A stretch of DNA of 64,000 bases from an uncultured Cetobacterium sp. (GTDB lineage: Bacteria > Fusobacteriota > Fusobacteriia > Fusobacteriales > Fusobacteriaceae), in the NCBI GenBank assembly GCA_934085975.1, contig CAKOHT010000001.1:1-64000 (forward strand). Reading direction: 5' to 3'. Positions 8,505 through 17,069 of this stretch are shown here, in pieces. The notes beneath the pieces are model-generated. The model saw only the letters and a list, made by a program, of their open reading frames with translations. It was not told where the DNA came from and did no database searches. Position numbers and translations under genes: made by a program. Every line of letters begins with the position of its first letter. Within the stretch, counting starts at the first letter, position 1.

Positions 8505-8930
8505 ATGACAAAATTATTAGCTTCATTAGTTTTCATATCTCTATTAGTAGGATGTACCAGTGAAAATAAGACAACGGAACTATCTAAAGATTCTTCAAAT
8601 CCATACAAAGAATACTCTATAAACGATACCAAAGTAGCTGATACTCTTGAAACAAATATTTTAAAAGCTGAAGCTGAAAAATATGGTTTTGATTTAAAAA
8701 CATCTTCGGCTCATGTAGTTAGTTTTAAAAAAGTAGGAACTTATGGAGCTGGAGAACTTAAAATTATTGCATTTTTGAACTCTAAAGGCACAGAAGCTGC
8801 TGAAGATAAGGGCTATATCAATGTAAATAGGGTTGTTTCTTACACATGTAGATTTGAATATAGCTATAAAACAGAAAAATATATATGGACATCTGATTAT
8901 CCATATGCATCAACTAGCACTTTATTCTAA
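8505..8930 (+). CDS. small lipoprotein of unknown function
   Basis: A 141-aa exported protein. The N-terminus has Lys, a hydrophobic stretch and a lipobox LLVGC (Cys at about 16), so it should be lipid-anchored. The rest is a small mixed domain with no recognisable motif; the C-terminal half repeats Tyr-rich segments (CRFEYSYKTEKYIW). The start follows GAGGGAGG. It is monocistronic with a terminator behind. Export to the envelope is well supported; the function is unknown. Confidence 0.7.
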   Translation: MTKLLASLVFISLLVGCTSENKTTELSKDSSNPYKEYSINDTKVADTLETNILKAEAEKYGFDLKTSSAHVVSFKKVGTYGAGELKIIAFLNSKGTEAAEDKGYINVNRVVSYTCRFEYSYKTEKYIWTSDYPYASTSTLF

Positions 8931-8935
8931 GAAAG

Positions 8936-8973
8936 AAGGTTCTCTCTAAAATATTTTAAGAGGGAACCTTTTT
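8936..8973. terminator. terminator between lipoprotein and tag genes
   Basis: A 12-bp stem with one wobble pair (8936-8947 with 8959-8970) and a short T-run. It overlaps the stop codon of the convergent tag gene. Confidence 0.8.
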
Positions 8974-9559
8974 AGTCTCTAAATTGACACCCTAATAGGT
9001 GATCATTTACTATCCCAATAGCTTGAAGATATGAGTAAATAGTTGTACTCCCTAAAAATTTAAAACCTCTTTTCTTTAAATCTCTCGCTATTCTATCCGA
9101 TAACTCTGTTTTAGCCGGAACTTCATTTGAATTCGTCCACCTATTTCTTACAATCTCTTTTGATGTGAAAGACCATATATATTCATCAAAAGAGCCAAAT
9201 TCTTCTTGAACTTTTAAAAATTTCTTTGCATTGTTTATAGAGGATTCTATCTTTTTTCTATATCTAACTATTCCAGAATTTTCTAGCATTTTTAATACTT
9301 TATTTTCATCATATGAAGCCACTATTTTCGGGTCAAAATTGCTGTATTCTATTCTATAATTTTCTCTTTTTTTTAAAATTGTTATCCAACTCAGTCCCGA
9401 TTGAGCAGATTCTAAAACTAAAAACTCAAAATGAATTTTATCATCATGAACAGGCTTTCCCCACTCCTCATCATGATATTTTCTATATAAATCACTACTC
9501 TCACACCAAGGACATCTCACCGTAAAATCACACTCCAAATTTTTATTCCATAGTACCAT
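8972..9559 (-). CDS. tag: DNA-3-methyladenine glycosylase I
   Basis: A 195-aa (or 182-aa) TagI enzyme that excises 3-methyladenine from alkylated DNA, starting base-excision repair. Family marks are RCPWCE near the N-terminus, YHDEEWG, the glutamate in FEFLVLESAQSGLSW, and the C-terminal NDHLLGCQ. The cysteines and histidines of the first and last motifs make the zinc site. The ATG at 9559 has no clear ribosome-binding site; a GTG at 9520, just before RCPWC and 12 nt after GGAG, gives the usual family N-terminus and may be the true start. It is a stand-alone gene, convergent with a lipoprotein gene. Confidence 0.9.
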   Translation of the reverse strand: MVLWNKNLECDFTVRCPWCESSDLYRKYHDEEWGKPVHDDKIHFEFLVLESAQSGLSWITILKKRENYRIEYSNFDPKIVASYDENKVLKMLENSGIVRYRKKIESSINNAKKFLKVQEEFGSFDEYIWSFTSKEIVRNRWTNSNEVPAKTELSDRIARDLKKRGFKFLGSTTIYSYLQAIGIVNDHLLGCQFRD

Positions 9560-9658
9560 TTATCATTCTATATTTCAATTTGATATTTTTCTAATTCATT
9601 GCTTCTTTAATATTTTTATGTTACTATTTTTACATCCAAGTTATTGAGGAGGCTTTTT

Positions 9659-10027
9659 ATGAAAAAAATATTTTTACTTCTGCTCTCAAGTTTTTTCTAT
9701 TTGAGTTGTACAAATAACTCTACTTACAATAAAAATCTCTCTACACATACAATTAAAGCTAATGTAGTAAAAAATCAAACAACACAAGATGAAATCCAAA
9801 ATATTTTCGGTAACCCCTACTCAATTCACGTAAATAATCAAGGGAATATAGTTTGGATATATCATGATGTTACCATTGATAGCTCTGGGTATAACTCATT
9901 TTCTGCTACATTTAGAGCAGGAAAAAGAAATCATTCTAGAGATAATCATAATCCTCAATACGAATGGATCGTTATTTTTAATCATAATGGGGTTGTTATT
10001 GGTTCGGATATTAAAACACTTTACTGA
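9659..10027 (+). CDS. lipoprotein with SmpA/BamE-like domain
   Basis: A 122-aa lipoprotein: hydrophobic signal and lipobox LSC within the first 20 residues. Residues about 38-70 (TQDEIQNIFGNPYSI, then GNIVWIYHD) match the start of the SmpA/OmlA (BamE-like) fold, small outer-membrane-associated lipoproteins. I chose ATG at 9659 because GAGGAGG lies 6 nt upstream; an earlier TTG at 9644 overlaps that ribosome-binding site. It precedes the SPFH gene by 57 bp on the same strand and could be co-transcribed. A role in envelope assembly is inference. Confidence 0.7.
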   Translation: MKKIFLLLLSSFFYLSCTNNSTYNKNLSTHTIKANVVKNQTTQDEIQNIFGNPYSIHVNNQGNIVWIYHDVTIDSSGYNSFSATFRAGKRNHSRDNHNPQYEWIVIFNHNGVVIGSDIKTLY

Positions 10028-10084
10028 AAACTTTGAACAAAAGAAAAAATTAATTTTAATTAAAAAATCTTAGGAGGAGTCATA

Positions 10085-10963
10085 ATGTTATTTTTATTTA
10101 TTTTAATTCTTATTGCTATATTCTTAATTGGAGCTCATGTTAGAATTGTTGCTCAATCTCAAGCTTTTGTTATTGAAAGATTAGGGGCATACTTAACAAC
10201 TTGGGATGTAGGTTTAAATCTTCTAATTCCATTTGTTGATAGGATTGCTAAAAAAGTTTCTTTGAAAGAACAAGTTATAGATTTTCCACCACAACCAGTT
10301 ATTACAAAAGATAATGTTACTATGCAAATAGACTCTGTTGTCTATTTCCAAATAACTGATCCCAAACTATATACTTATGGTGTCGAAAATCCTTTAAATG
10401 CTATTGAAAATCTAACAGCTACGACTTTAAGAAATCTAATTGGAGAGCTAGAACTTGACTCAACTTTGACATCTAGGGACACAATAAATACTAAAATGAG
10501 GGCTATCTTAGATGAAGCTACCGATCCTTGGGGAATAAAGATAAATAGAGTGGAACTTAAAAATATCATTCCTCCTGCTGAAATTCAAGACGCTATGGAA
10601 AAACAAATGAAAGCAGAAAGAGAGCGACGAGAATCAATTCTTAGGGCTGAAGGTCAGAAAAAATCTGCTATTTTAGTTGCTGAAGGAGAAAAAGAAGCCA
10701 CTATACTTAGAGCTGAAGCAAAAAAAGAGGCAGCTATTAAAGAGGCAGAAGGGGAAGCTGAAGCCATTTTGAGTATTCAAAAAGCAAACGCCGAAGCTAT
10801 TAAACTAATTAAAGAAGCGGCTCCTGACAAAAGTGTTCTTATGTTAAAAGGTATGGAATCTTTCGAAAAAGTTGCTAATGGACAAGCTACAAAAATTATT
10901 ATTCCCAGTGAATTGCAAAATATTGTCACTTTAAGTGAATTATTTCGAGAGTCTAAAAAATAA
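10085..10963 (+). CDS. SPFH/band 7 (stomatin-like, QmcA-type) membrane protein
   Basis: A 292-aa protein with one N-terminal membrane span (about 2-20), a band 7/SPFH domain (about 25-185, with RLGAYLTTWDVGLNLLIPF), then a long Ala/Glu/Lys coiled coil (about 185-245) and a short hydrophobic tail region. The family assembles into ring- or cage-like complexes that mark membrane microdomains and often hold or regulate membrane proteases. No NfeD-type partner gene is next to it, although NfeD often accompanies this family. The start has TAGGAGGAGTCATA upstream. It ends in a strong terminator. Confidence 0.9.
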   Translation: MLFLFILILIAIFLIGAHVRIVAQSQAFVIERLGAYLTTWDVGLNLLIPFVDRIAKKVSLKEQVIDFPPQPVITKDNVTMQIDSVVYFQITDPKLYTYGVENPLNAIENLTATTLRNLIGELELDSTLTSRDTINTKMRAILDEATDPWGIKINRVELKNIIPPAEIQDAMEKQMKAERERRESILRAEGQKKSAILVAEGEKEATILRAEAKKEAAIKEAEGEAEAILSIQKANAEAIKLIKEAAPDKSVLMLKGMESFEKVANGQATKIIIPSELQNIVTLSELFRESKK

Positions 10964-10974
10964 TGGATATTAAA

Positions 10975-11003
10975 AAACCGTAAGCTATTAGGGCTTACGG
11001 TTT
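10975..11003. terminator. bidirectional terminator between SPFH and pirin genes
   Basis: An 11-bp perfect stem (10975-10985 with 10993-11003), loop TATTAGG, with T-rich sequence on both sides. It overlaps the 3' end of the pirin gene. Confidence 0.88.
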
Positions 11004-11698
11004 AAATATTTTTTTATCTCAAAAATCAACATATGACTGTCTTCTAGAGCAGTCATCTCAATCTCTTCATCTCCCATTATAGCCTCATATTTTTCTGAGG
11101 TAAAACCTGTAATTTTTGTCCTCCCTTGAAAAAAAGCTATATAATATCCATATCCCGTTTCTGGAGAAAAATTTATTTTTCTATCCTTCTCCAAATATAG
11201 TGCATACATATTTACGTTTTGATTTATTTTTATTGGTGCTTCTTTCGTTCCCGAAGCTATTAATAAAAATTTATTTACTCTATCCTCCCATTTAAAATTG
11301 ACCTGTCCATATTTTGGTTCATAGCCATCTTTATCAGGAATTATCCAAATTTGAACCAATCTTGTTTCTCTATTTTCTTCATTGGTTTCCGAATGAGAAA
11401 CACCTGTTCCAGCACTCATATATTGAACAGAACCTTTTTCAACTTTCATCTTTTTACTATGGATACTATCTTTATGGGTTATCGCTCCCTCTAATATATA
11501 TGTCAATATTTCCATATTTTTATGTGGGTGCATTTCAAATCCTGTATGTGGTGCTATAATATCGTCATTTATTACTCTTAAAGGTCCAACTCCTAAATTA
11601 TTGGAATCATAGTAATCTCCAAAAGAAAAATGATGAACAGAATACAACCAATCATATTTACTTTCACCCATCTGACTTTTTAATTTTTCTATTAACAT
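10988..11698 (-). CDS. pirin-family bicupin protein
   Basis: A 236-aa protein of the pirin (YhaK/YhhW) family, a two-cupin fold binding one metal. The four metal ligands can be seen in the N-terminal cupin: His57 and His59 (HPHKNMEILTYILEG), His102 and Glu104 (GTGVSHSETNEE). Some members are quercetin 2,3-dioxygenases and others redox-responsive regulators, so the reaction here is not settled. The start is preceded by AAGGAGGTAAAA. It is a single gene between terminators. Confidence 0.88.
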   Translation of the reverse strand: MLIEKLKSQMGESKYDWLYSVHHFSFGDYYDSNNLGVGPLRVINDDIIAPHTGFEMHPHKNMEILTYILEGAITHKDSIHSKKMKVEKGSVQYMSAGTGVSHSETNEENRETRLVQIWIIPDKDGYEPKYGQVNFKWEDRVNKFLLIASGTKEAPIKINQNVNMYALYLEKDRKINFSPETGYGYYIAFFQGRTKITGFTSEKYEAIMGDEEIEMTALEDSHMLIFEIKKYLNRKP

Positions 11699-11809
11699 TT
11701 TTACCTCCTTACAACTCTCTATCTCTTTGTAAGGATTATTCTAAAAAATAAACCTCTATCCTTTTTCTTAGTTATATCTAAAAAATTATATTTTTTATTA
11801 TCTTTATTT

Positions 11810-12958
11810 TTACATTGCACTTCTATATATATCTATAATCTCCTCTAATGTAGCTTGTTTAGGATTTGTAAACCCACACGCATCCTTTAAAGCATTCGTT
11901 GCTAAAGTAGTAAAATCTTCCTCCTTAGCTCCCAGCTCTTGTATCCCCTTTGGAATTCCAATATCATTTGATAATCTCACAATCTCACCAATCGCTAAAT
12001 CAGCCGAGTTATTTTCATTCAAAATATGAGGATTTACTCCTAATAGTATAGCTACTTTTCTTAATTTTTCTTTTGACACCTCAGCATTATATCTAACTAC
12101 ATGAGGTAGTAATATGGCATTACATACACCATGAGGTAGGTCATAAAATCCTCCTAATTGATGTGCCATAGCATGAACATATCCCAAAGAAGCATTATTA
12201 AAAGCCATACCTGCCAAGTATTCTGCATACGCCATATTATCTCTTGCTTTAATATCCTTTCCATCAAACACTGCAGCTCTTAAATTTTTAGAAATCAACT
12301 CTATAGCTTTTTCAGCACACGCATCCGTAACAGGAGTCGCAATTGTTGAAACATAAGCTTCTACTGCATGAGTTAAAGCATCCATACCTGTTGCCGCTGT
12401 CAAACTTTTTGGCATATCTATCATTAATTCTGGATCATTTACAGCTATAATTGGAGTTACATTTTTATCCACTATAGCCATTTTTATATGTCTATCCTCA
12501 TCTGTTATTATACAAAATCTTGTCATCTCGGAAGCTGTCCCAGCAGTTGTGTTTACTGACATTAAAGGAAGCTGCGGATGAGCAGATCTGTCCACTCCCT
12601 CATAATCTTTTATATCTCCACCATTTGCAGCTACTAAAGCTATTCCTTTCGCTGCATCATGAGGCGATCCTCCACCAAAAGATATCACAAAGTCACATCC
12701 ATTATCCTTTAAAATTTTTAATCCATCATTAACATTTTTCACTGTTGGATTTGGTTTTGTCTCATCAAAAATGACATACTGTATTTTATTTTCATCTAAT
12801 ACATCTGTTAACTTTTTAACTAAACCAATATTTACCAATATCTTGTCTGTTACTATTAAAGATTTTTTAAAACCTCTTGAGTTAATCTCTTGTCCTAAAT
12901 TTTTAATACATCCTTCTCCCATATAAGAAATTGATGGCATGAAAAAAGCATATGACAT
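11810..12958 (-). CDS. iron-containing alcohol dehydrogenase (1,3-propanediol dehydrogenase type)
   Basis: A 382-aa group III alcohol dehydrogenase that reduces short aldehydes with NAD(P)H. The nucleotide site [11 protein letters not shown] is at about 96-106. The metal ligands sit in [12 protein letters not shown] (Asp and His), [12 protein letters not shown] and [13 protein letters not shown]. The close match to DhaT-like enzymes ([25 protein letters not shown]) suggests a 1,3-propanediol, butanol or lactaldehyde type activity. No glycerol dehydratase genes are nearby, so I do not assign dhaT. The start follows TAGGAGGGTATT. Single gene. Confidence 0.9.
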   Translation of the reverse strand: MSYAFFMPSISYMGEGCIKNLGQEINSRGFKKSLIVTDKILVNIGLVKKLTDVLDENKIQYVIFDETKPNPTVKNVNDGLKILKDNGCDFVISFGGGSPHDAAKGIALVAANGGDIKDYEGVDRSAHPQLPLMSVNTTAGTASEMTRFCIITDEDRHIKMAIVDKNVTPIIAVNDPELMIDMPKSLTAATGMDALTHAVEAYVSTIATPVTDACAEKAIELISKNLRAAVFDGKDIKARDNMAYAEYLAGMAFNNASLGYVHAMAHQLGGFYDLPHGVCNAILLPHVVRYNAEVSKEKLRKVAILLGVNPHILNENNSADLAIGEIVRLSNDIGIPKGIQELGAKEEDFTTLATNALKDACGFTNPKQATLEEIIDIYRSAM

Positions 12959-13147
12959 AATACCCTCCTAATAAATATATTTTTTAGTGTACCCTGATGA
13001 TACCTCTTTTTGAAATTAAAATCAATAATTTTTTTTAATTCTAAAAATTACATATACTTGTTATCTAAAACTTTTGATTTTCTTCCATTTTACTGATTTT
13101 TATGTTATAATAAAATATGTGATATTTTTTACAAGAGGTGAGATTTA

Positions 13148-13657
13148 TTGAAGTTAATATTTAAATTTGTTGCGCTATTTTTTATTTTAATAATCTGTGT
13201 TTTCTCTCAGGAAAATAACCCTTCAGATAAAATAAAAGATTACGTAAAGAAAAATACCACTACAGAAAAAATCGCTACTAACATATATAAAAGTATTATT
13301 GAAAATTCAGAAAAACATGATGTTGAGCCAGAACTAATTGCCGCTATAATAAAAGTTGAAAGTGATTTTAAACATAGCACTATCTCTACTGCTGGAGCGA
13401 GAGGATTGATGCAACTTATGCCTAAAACAGCAAAACTTATGCAAGTTAATCCCAATGATATGAATGCAAATATAAAAGGTGGAACTAAATATATCGCTTG
13501 GTGTTTGAAGCAGCAAAACAACAATTTGAAACTGGCTTTAGCATCATATAATGCTGGAATTGGAAATGTCAAAAAGTATAATGGTATTCCCCCATTTAAA
13601 GAAACTCAAAACTATGTTAAAAAAGTAATAAAAGAATATAATTACTTGAAGGCATAA
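13148..13657 (+). CDS. secreted lytic transglycosylase (SLT domain)
   Basis: A 169-aa exported murein lytic transglycosylase of the Slt/MltE type, which cuts glycan strands to 1,6-anhydromuramyl ends. The signal peptide spans about 1-20. The catalytic Glu71 is in AAIIKVESDF; the family's GARGLMQLMP (85-94) and ALASYNAGIGNVKKY (near 135-149) follow. The start is a TTG, 6 nt after AGAGGTGAG; TATAAT at 13106-13111 is the likely -10. Short for the family, so essentially just the catalytic domain. No phage genes surround it, so a cell-wall housekeeping role is likely. Confidence 0.9.
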   Translation: MKLIFKFVALFFILIICVFSQENNPSDKIKDYVKKNTTTEKIATNIYKSIIENSEKHDVEPELIAAIIKVESDFKHSTISTAGARGLMQLMPKTAKLMQVNPNDMNANIKGGTKYIAWCLKQQNNNLKLALASYNAGIGNVKKYNGIPPFKETQNYVKKVIKEYNYLKA

Positions 13658-13661
13658 TAGA

Positions 13662-13691
13662 AAAAGAGGTCACAATTATATGACCTCTTTT
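13662..13691. terminator. bidirectional terminator between SLT and kup genes
   Basis: An 11-bp perfect stem (13662-13672 with 13681-13691), loop CAATTATA, T-runs on both strands. Confidence 0.88.
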
Positions 13692-13692
13692 A

Positions 13693-15636
13693 TTATTTTA
13701 TTCTTTTTAAATCTTCATCAGGTAAACCTTTACCAAATAAAATTGGAACTTTTTCAACATCAACTACACTGGTATCTATTCCATACCATTTTTGAGGAGA
13801 AACAGTAAATTTCCTTATAAATAGTTGAGTAGAAATTATAAAGTTATCCCATGCAGAAAAATCATTTTCTAAAGCCAATACCTCTTCTATCATTATAAAT
13901 TTAAAGTTTCCAATTCCTTTTATATTTTCATAATCTATCATATAATTTCTTGGCTTAAATACAACTTCTCCTGATTTGATTAAATCTCGAATCACTTGAA
14001 ACATCAAAGCGTTTATTCCTTGTGCTACCCTAAAACCTAAATTAAAATCTATTACAAATATTCTATTTTCTTCTATCTTATTAAAAATATATTCTCTTGT
14101 GTAAGGATTATCTGTTACATTTATATTCATAAACCAATAGTTATCAGCTTTTTTAGGTTCGTTATTAAATATTGAATATATAATTTTGGGTTCTACTTGA
14201 CTCCAAAGTTTAGACTTTGTCAGGTAAACCACATTTCCAGCGTAAAGTGGTAATTCACTATCATTTTTTAATAGAGTAAAATTTTCCTCATAATCACTTA
14301 AATTGACAAATTTAAGATACTTTTTCTTAATTTCAAAGCTGTATTGCCAAACATACATAATAAAAGCCAATGCTGCAGTTATTAATAATGTCACATATCC
14401 ACCATTTAGTATTTTAAAACTATTCGCATATAAAAATGATAACTCAATGGTTCCAAAAACTAGTAAAACAAGAACCCATAATTTTTTTCTATTTTTTACA
14501 AATCTTATGTATTGTGATAAAAGCAATGTTGTCATCAACATTGTTATTGTTATAGATAATCCATACGCTGCTTGCATATTTTGTGATTGTTTAAAAATAA
14601 AAATTATCCCCACACATCCTATACATAGAGCTTTATTTACTGCTCCTATGTATACTTGACCTTTCTCTTTTGTGGGATATCTTATGGCTAATTTGGGAAA
14701 CATATTTAATTTTATCGCTTCAGATATCAAAGTAAATGATCCAGATATTAAAGCTTGACTCGCTATTATAGCGGCTAGTGTTGCTATTATTATTCCCGGT
14801 ATAATAAACCATTTAGGCATAATTAAGAAAAATGGACTATTTACAAAAGCTTGTCCTTCTCTTGAAAGAAGATATGCTCCTTGTCCAAAATAACTTAATA
14901 ATAGTGTTGTTTTTACAAATATCCAACTGTAGTATATATTTGTTCTTCCACAATGCCCTAAGTCTGAGTATAGTGCCTCTGCTCCTGTTGTACAAAGAAA
15001 TACTGCTCCCAATATATACGGAACATTTCCATTCATTAATAACTTAAAAGCATAGTATGGATTTATTCCTTCTAATACTCTCGGATTTTGTATCAATTGA
15101 ATCAGTCCAAAAATAGCAATCATAGAAAACCACACAAGCATAATCGGTCCAAAAACTTTTCCTATTTTTTCTGTACCAAATTTTTGTGCTGAAAATAGCA
15201 GTAAAATAATTACCAACACTATCATTACGGTTATGTCTTCCCTTAAAAAAACTATAAGGTTCAATCCCTCTATAGCTGAACTCACAGATATAGGTGGTGT
15301 CAATATTCCATCAGCTAAGATTGCTGCAACTCCTATTATTGCTGGAACAATAAGCCATTTAAAATATCTTTTTACAAGTGCATAAAGTGCGAGAATTCCT
15401 CCCTCTCCATTATTATCAGCTCGTAAAGTCAATACTACATACTTTATGGTTGTTTGTAGAGTTAATGTCCAAAATACCAATGAAACTCCACCTAGTATCA
15501 ATTCCCTGCTCACTGTGTTATTGTTTGTATAAAGAATAGCTTGCATAACATAAAGTGGGGAAGTTCCTATATCTCCATAGACTATTCCAAGAGTAACAAG
15601 TAAAGATCCTATTGTTACATCCTTATTTCTAAACAT
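13693..15636 (-). CDS. kup: Kup-type potassium uptake permease
   Basis: A 647-aa K+ (probably K+/H+) importer of the KUP/HAK/KT family. The N-terminal VTLGIVYGDIGTSPLYVMQA is the family signature. About 12 membrane spans fill residues 10-440, and a ~200-residue cytoplasmic tail follows, as in E. coli Kup. The gene lies 89 bp after the PTS-IIC-like gene on the same strand. Its leader contains a 10-nt anti-Shine-Dalgarno copy that can pair with the ribosome-binding site (entry 15642-15714), so translation may be controlled. Confidence 0.93.
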   Translation of the reverse strand: MFRNKDVTIGSLLVTLGIVYGDIGTSPLYVMQAILYTNNNTVSRELILGGVSLVFWTLTLQTTIKYVVLTLRADNNGEGGILALYALVKRYFKWLIVPAIIGVAAILADGILTPPISVSSAIEGLNLIVFLREDITVMIVLVIILLLFSAQKFGTEKIGKVFGPIMLVWFSMIAIFGLIQLIQNPRVLEGINPYYAFKLLMNGNVPYILGAVFLCTTGAEALYSDLGHCGRTNIYYSWIFVKTTLLLSYFGQGAYLLSREGQAFVNSPFFLIMPKWFIIPGIIIATLAAIIASQALISGSFTLISEAIKLNMFPKLAIRYPTKEKGQVYIGAVNKALCIGCVGIIFIFKQSQNMQAAYGLSITITMLMTTLLLSQYIRFVKNRKKLWVLVLLVFGTIELSFLYANSFKILNGGYVTLLITAALAFIMYVWQYSFEIKKKYLKFVNLSDYEENFTLLKNDSELPLYAGNVVYLTKSKLWSQVEPKIIYSIFNNEPKKADNYWFMNINVTDNPYTREYIFNKIEENRIFVIDFNLGFRVAQGINALMFQVIRDLIKSGEVVFKPRNYMIDYENIKGIGNFKFIMIEEVLALENDFSAWDNFIISTQLFIRKFTVSPQKWYGIDTSVVDVEKVPILFGKGLPDEDLKRIK

Positions 15637-15641
15637 ACTTT

Positions 15642-15714
15642 ATCCTCCATTTTCTTTTTTATGTTATTCGCTGCTTTTATATATTTTCATTTAATTATTT
15701 TTCTAATGGAGGAT
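15642..15714 (-). promoter_or_regulatory. RBS-sequestering inverted repeat in the kup leader
   Basis: On the - strand ATCCTCCATT (15714 to 15705) is the exact complement of AATGGAGGAT (15651 to 15642), and the second arm contains the kup ribosome-binding site GGAGGAT, 5 nt before the ATG. About 53 nt separate the arms. Folding would block initiation; there is no U-tract, so it is not a terminator. The 89-nt gap looks too short for the known c-di-AMP riboswitch that controls potassium genes elsewhere. What would open the fold is unknown. Confidence 0.55.
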
Positions 15715-15725
15715 TTTATTTATTC

Positions 15726-16754
15726 TTAGTTTTCTATTTTCATATCACCGTTTTTTATAAATTCTCTTTTTCTAAGAAAAATTGATATTAGATATGTTAC
15801 TATTGCTGGAAGTATAATATAGAGAATACCTATTAAAAAAACAGTCTGCACTCCTCCTCTCCCAACTTTATCCATAGTTATATAACTTTCTAGTATTCCC
15901 ACTAATCCGCTTGTTCCCATTCCGGCACCTGCAAAACTATTTTCCATTTTAAAAATTATTGTCACAAGTGGGCTTAAAAGAACTGAAGCTAATATTTGAG
16001 GTATCCAAATTTTCCAATTTTTAACTATATTTGAAAATTGAAGCATTGATGTCCCCAATCCTTGTGCTACCACTCCTCCCCAACCATTCTCTTTAAAACT
16101 TGTTACTGCAAACCCAACCATTTGAGTACAACATCCTAATGTTGCCGCTCCTGCTGCGAGCCCCTCTAATTTTAGCATCATAGCTATAGCAGCACTACTA
16201 ATCGGCAAAGTTAAAGCCATTCCCATAGATACAGAAATTAATATCCCCATAAAAAATGGATGTAATTCCGTCGCTTCCATAACTAAAAAACCTATCATAG
16301 TCATCAGTTTACCTAAAATCGGTCCAATACTCGTTCCTACTAATCCTCCTGTTAAAATTGTTATTGCTGGAGTTAAAACTATATCTAACTTTGTTTCTTT
16401 TGAAATAAGCTTTCCAAATTCTATTCCAACAAGTGATGCTGCGTAAGCTCCAATAGGTCCTCCTAAAGAATACCCTATCATTCCTGTAAAAGTTGATGAA
16501 AATAGAACTAAAGGTGGTGCCTTTAAGCTGTATGCTATAGCTACTCCTATTCCAGCTCCCGTTACATCCCTAGCAATAGGCCATATAACTTCTGTTAGAA
16601 ACTTTAGATTTAATTGCTGCCCAATCATATTTAAGATTGATCCTGTTATCAAAGTTGAAAACATACCTAAAGCCATAGCTCCCAATGCATCTACAAAATA
16701 TTTTTTACTTGAAATTTTCACATCTTTTTTCTCTAAAAATTTACGTATTTTCAT
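15726..16754 (-). CDS. PTS EIIC-like membrane protein (PTS_EIIC_2 family)
   Basis: A 342-aa membrane protein with about 9-10 spans, rich in Gly/Ala/Ser, matching the PTS_EIIC_2-type family of predicted sugar-specific IIC proteins. The conserved opening (KKYFVDALGAMALGMF), GPIGAYAASLVGIEFG and the GCCTQMVGFA segment support this. No EIIA or EIIB is adjacent, which is common for this family, so transport by phosphorylation is doubtful. The start has no Shine-Dalgarno; an extended -10 box ends only 8 nt before the ATG, so the mRNA is probably leaderless. kup follows on the same strand. Confidence 0.8.
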   Translation of the reverse strand: MKIRKFLEKKDVKISSKKYFVDALGAMALGMFSTLITGSILNMIGQQLNLKFLTEVIWPIARDVTGAGIGVAIAYSLKAPPLVLFSSTFTGMIGYSLGGPIGAYAASLVGIEFGKLISKETKLDIVLTPAITILTGGLVGTSIGPILGKLMTMIGFLVMEATELHPFFMGILISVSMGMALTLPISSAAIAMMLKLEGLAAGAATLGCCTQMVGFAVTSFKENGWGGVVAQGLGTSMLQFSNIVKNWKIWIPQILASVLLSPLVTIIFKMENSFAGAGMGTSGLVGILESYITMDKVGRGGVQTVFLIGILYIILPAIVTYLISIFLRKREFIKNGDMKIEN

Positions 16755-16755
16755 A

Positions 16756-16772
16756 ATGCTATATTATAGCAT
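16756..16772 (-). promoter_or_regulatory. palindromic extended -10 promoter, probably leaderless
   Basis: On the - strand TGCTATAAT is an extended -10 element (hexamer at 16768-16763). It is embedded in a 17-bp palindrome (arms of 8 bp, ATGCTATA and TATAGCAT). A start 6-7 nt below the -10 would put the RNA 5' end within about 3 nt of the ATG at 16754. A protein bound to the palindrome would cover the -10 box. Confidence 0.5.
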
Positions 16773-16944
16773 ACTAATTTACAAATAAAATTATATTATT
16801 AAAACTTTACAAAAGTTAAACAAAAGAAATAATCATTCCAAATATTAAAAAAAACAGTTGAAATATAAAAAAAATTATGATACTATTTCCTAACTTTAAA
16901 AATTTTAAAACAACTAAAAAATTATAATAAAGTTTGTTGAATAT

Positions 16945-17013
16945 TTTCTCATATATATTCGTAATATGAACGAACGTTTCTACGACCTGCCGTAAATAGG
17001 TCACTATGAGAAA
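16945..17013 (+). promoter_or_regulatory. purine riboswitch aptamer, guanine type
   Basis: The three-way junction of the purine aptamer is clear. P1 pairs 16945-16953 with 17005-17013 (9 bp). P2 pairs TTCGT (16958-16962) with ACGAA (16970-16974) around loop AATATGA. J2/3 is GTTTCTAC (16976-16983). P3 pairs GACCT with AGGTC around GCCGTAAAT. J3/1 is ACT, where the C is the base that reads guanine or hypoxanthine (adenine switches have U). L2 has A where one of the two loop-loop G usually stands, which may weaken the tertiary contact. Only a deaminase relic lies downstream. Confidence 0.88.
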
Positions 17014-17030
17014 GGATAAATATCCCATTT

Positions 17031-17061
17031 GAGATACCTCTTTGTATTCTCATTTGTTTTT
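17031..17061 (+). terminator. riboswitch expression platform (terminator)
   Basis: GAGATAC (17031-17037) pairs with GTATTCTC (17044-17051, one bulge), then ATTTGTTTTT. The competing antiterminator is visible: ATGAGAA of P1 (17006-17012) is the complement of TTCTCAT (17047-17053). Ligand binding would hold P1, free the terminator and switch off expression, as in known guanine switches. Confidence 0.75.
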
Positions 17062-17069
17062 ATATTGTA

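Noticed and set aside
9644..9658. TTG start five codons before the ATG of the SmpA-like lipoprotein
   Set aside because: The TTG codon overlaps the GAGGAGG site that serves the ATG at 9659, and the ATG gives a standard lipoprotein signal.
9864..10073. A 69-aa open frame on the + strand between the lipoprotein and SPFH genes
   Set aside because: It overlaps the lipoprotein gene in another frame and lacks a ribosome-binding site.
16816..17028. A 70-aa hydrophobic open frame on the - strand
   Set aside because: It runs antiparallel through the guanine riboswitch, has no ribosome-binding site and is rich in Phe/Ile from A/T-rich sequence. The riboswitch explains the conservation-like pattern better.
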